Shown here: positions 62,504 through 64,000 of the stretch, in pieces
How the letters are laid out: each line of letters begins with the position of its first letter
How positions within the stretch are numbered: the first letter of the stretch is position 1
Source: Bradyrhizobium sp. in8p8
GTDB lineage: Bacteria; Pseudomonadota; Alphaproteobacteria; Rhizobiales; Xanthobacteraceae
Assembly: GCF_000426845.1 (NCBI RefSeq)
Contig: NZ_AUGD01000002.1
Coordinates: 186,001 to 250,000 of the forward strand
DNA: 64,000 nt
Reading direction: 5' to 3'
Notes under the pieces: generated by a model
The model's database searches: none
Told to the model about the DNA's origin: nothing
What the model saw: only the letters and a program-made list of their open reading frames with translations
Position numbers and translations under genes: made by a program

Positions 62504-62740
62504 TCAGCCGCGCCGGGACGGAATAGCTTCCTTACCCGAGGTCTCGACCGCCGGGATCGCCTGCAGATCCCGCGGTGCGCAGCTCGTGAGCACGAAAGCG
62601 GTCTGGGTGCATTCCCAATCCGCCCCAAGTACGGCACTTTCAATGGGCTGCGGACGGGCTAGCAGCACCGCGGCGCCGGTCAGGCTTGCCAGGACGAAGG
62701 CGATTGAGAGCGCCTTCAGGTTGGGTCTGGAGAACGTCAT
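62504..62740 (-). CDS. small secreted or anchored protein, unknown function
   Basis: 78 residues, ATG at 62740 with GGAG at 7 bases. Hydrophobic leader (LKALSIAFVLASLTGAAVLLA) followed by PQPIESAVLGADWECTQTAFVLTSCAPRDLQAIPAVET with two Cys, suggesting a periplasmic disulfide. A CRP-like site with one altered base (62795-62810) lies 55 bases upstream. Confidence 0.65.
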   Translation of the reverse strand: MTFSRPNLKALSIAFVLASLTGAAVLLARPQPIESAVLGADWECTQTAFVLTSCAPRDLQAIPAVETSGKEAIPSRRG

Positions 62741-62999
62741 GGCTGTGCTCCGTCTCGTAGCGGGCGGACGCTAGGCGTCGCCCTCGTGCTCCCTTATGAG
62801 GGAGATCACAATTCGGCAGTTTTTTCGGGCTACGAGAGATCGTCGGGGCGATTTCGTTGACCTGATCGGCTGCGATTTGGGTGGCTTCGCGACGCGCGGC
62901 GATGTACACGCTTCTGCGTCGCGTGGCGCCTGCTATGCCCAGCCGACGTACCAACAGGCACGGATGTAGGATCGAAAGCGAGGAAGACAAGGCTCGTCG

Positions 63000-63347
63000 A
63001 TGAGTGGATTCAGGGAACCAGGTTTCGCAGACCGGCAAAAAGCGGCGCAAGAGGCGCGCAAGAATCTTTTGAACAAGTTCAAGTCGCAGCCGGGTCCCGA
63101 TGATCCCGCGGTGGCGGCGAAGCGTGCCGAACGCGAGGCTCTCGCGGCCAAGCGCGCCGAGGCGAAGGCTGCGCGCGAGGCCGAAAAGGCGGAGCAGAAG
63201 CGACGCGAGGAAGAGGCCAAGGCCGCCGAGGCCGCGCGGATCGCGCGCGAGGCTGAGGAGGCCGAAGCTCAGCGCGCTGCGCTGGAAGCCGAGCAGAAGG
63301 CCAAGCGCGACGCGCGCTATGCCGCCCGCAAGGCCAAGCGCAAGTAA
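63000..63347 (+). CDS. DUF6481 family protein, Ala/Glu/Lys/Arg-rich helix
   Basis: 115 residues, MSGFREPGFADRQKAAQEARKNLLNKFKSQPGPDDPAVAAKRAEREAL, then an almost uninterrupted charged helix of Ala, Glu, Lys and Arg to the end. It matches the pattern of small alphaproteobacterial DUF6481 proteins. No cysteines, no membrane segment. Possibly nucleic-acid or ribosome associated given its charge, but the function is unknown. Confidence 0.8.
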   Translation: MSGFREPGFADRQKAAQEARKNLLNKFKSQPGPDDPAVAAKRAEREALAAKRAEAKAAREAEKAEQKRREEEAKAAEAARIAREAEEAEAQRAALEAEQKAKRDARYAARKAKRK

Positions 63348-63469
63348 GGCTTCTGGTCGCGTTCAATTGAACCAGAATTGAAGAACCTTCCGGAGGCTTC
63401 CAACGGCTGCCACCGGAAGTCGAGAGAGTGCGGCCGCCTCAATGTAGGCTCTGCTCCGAAGGCGAAGGA

Positions 63470-63715
63470 TCAGTTCTTCTTCATCATCCCGTCTTCCTTC
63501 TTCATGCCGTCCTTGGACATGTGGTCCTTCTTCATGCCGCCTTCCTTGGACATTGTGTCCTTCTTCATCATGCCGTCCTTGGACATCGTGTCCTTTTTCA
63601 TCATGCCGTCATCCTTGCCCATCTTGTCTTGGGCAAAGGCGGCCGGGGCAAACGCGAGGCCGAGCGAGAGAGCGGCAGCCGAGACGCCGAGCACGATGCG
63701 GGTGCGAATGGTCAT
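63470..63715 (-). CDS. pentapeptide MXKDX repeat protein
   Basis: 81 residues: signal peptide (MTIRTRIVLGVSAAALSLGL, cleavage after AFA), then a short mature region built of Met-x-Lys-Asp/Glu repeats (DKMGKDDGMMKKDTMSKDGMM and on). ATG at 63715 with AAGGGA upstream. This matches the MXKDX repeat family of small exported Met/Lys/Asp-rich proteins; metal binding is a reasonable guess from composition but not established. Confidence 0.88.
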   Translation of the reverse strand: MTIRTRIVLGVSAAALSLGLAFAPAAFAQDKMGKDDGMMKKDTMSKDGMMKKDTMSKEGGMKKDHMSKDGMKKEDGMMKKN

Positions 63716-64000
63716 GGTTCATGTTCCCTTCGAGTGGTGGTTGTCAGCGACAGACGCCGCTATTTGATGTCGACGGATCGCGAGCCCGCCTTGTTACGCC
63801 CCCGCCGATAAAATTGGCGCGACCGACCTCGAGGATCTTCGAGCTTGCGAGGAGTCGGAAGTGTGCAGCGCAGCACGACCGGTACCTGCCGGAACATCCG
63901 GTCTCAAGCTGTCAGTTGAAAGAAGTTCGACTGAAGGACCGGCCAGGACGGGCGCAAGTGCCGGTCTCGATGCCCAAGCCCAAATCACAGCACAACAATA

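Noticed and set aside
1..64000. CRISPR array, prophage or complete insertion sequence
   Set aside because: No regularly spaced repeats, integrase, phage structural genes or full transposase were seen; the only transposon-like signal is the TnpB-like domain at 10.5-11.0 kb.

Overview
This is a GC-rich chromosomal window, most likely from Bradyrhizobium or a close relative in the Nitrobacteraceae. The pointers are a PopZ-type DUF2497 protein, the rhizobial general amino-acid permease aapJQMP, a TolC gene next to a Pcm-like methyltransferase, DUF2171, DUF6481 and MXKDX small proteins, and the palindromic intergenic repeats typical of this family. I saw no prophage, CRISPR array, rRNA operon or intact insertion sequence. 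The species call is inferred from gene content, not from any search.

Layout. 1-7 kb holds housekeeping genes: the end of a 3-methyladenine DNA glycosylase, then valS, popZ, tolC and a Pcm-like methyltransferase, followed by tRNA-Asn. 7.4-11.0 kb is a membrane-integrity operon of a PspA-family protein, a YqiJ-like OB-fold protein and a flotillin. The PspA gene carries an in-frame 5' extension whose product looks like the N-terminal (WED/REC) part of a TnpB/IS605 OrfB protein, ending where the RuvC nuclease should begin. This is the most unusual object in the window. 11.3-18.2 kb is an amide uptake and hydrolysis operon: a periplasmic binding protein, a one-chain ABC permease-ATPase, a free acetamidase/formamidase, a second amidase fused to an AraC-type regulator, and a RidA protein. 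18.5-20.3 kb has small proteins, tRNA-Cys and a DTW-domain tRNA-modifying enzyme. 20.3-29.4 kb is a complete four-gene RND efflux operon (outer-membrane factor, adaptor, two different pumps).

30.2-31.2 kb is cysteine synthase. 31.3-38.2 kb has three tandem TPR/O-GlcNAc-transferase-like (SPINDLY type) paralogues, each apparently starting with TTG. 38.3-42.8 kb is aapJQMP. 43.2-46.2 kb has cystathionine beta-lyase and a Na/phosphate cotransporter-like protein. 46.2-49.9 kb is a four-gene envelope-glycolipid cluster (ArnT-like GT39, PAP2 phosphatase, GT2, LAB_N protein) that fits lipid A phosphate removal and sugar addition. 50.0-57.4 kb is an alpha-2-macroglobulin plus penicillin-binding protein 1C pair, and pbpC has a palindromic repeat inside its 5' coding region. 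57.8-63.7 kb follows tRNA-Arg and is rich in small proteins, with one uncharacterised PLP-enzyme-like protein, several clear terminators and CRP-like palindromes.

Functional themes are envelope stress and structure (PspA/flotillin, MG2/PBP1C, lipid A, RND and TolC) and scavenging of nitrogen and sulfur compounds (amides, amino acids, cysteine and methionine metabolism). Start sites were chosen from ribosome-binding sites, overlaps with upstream genes and family lengths; where a start is doubtful the entry says so.
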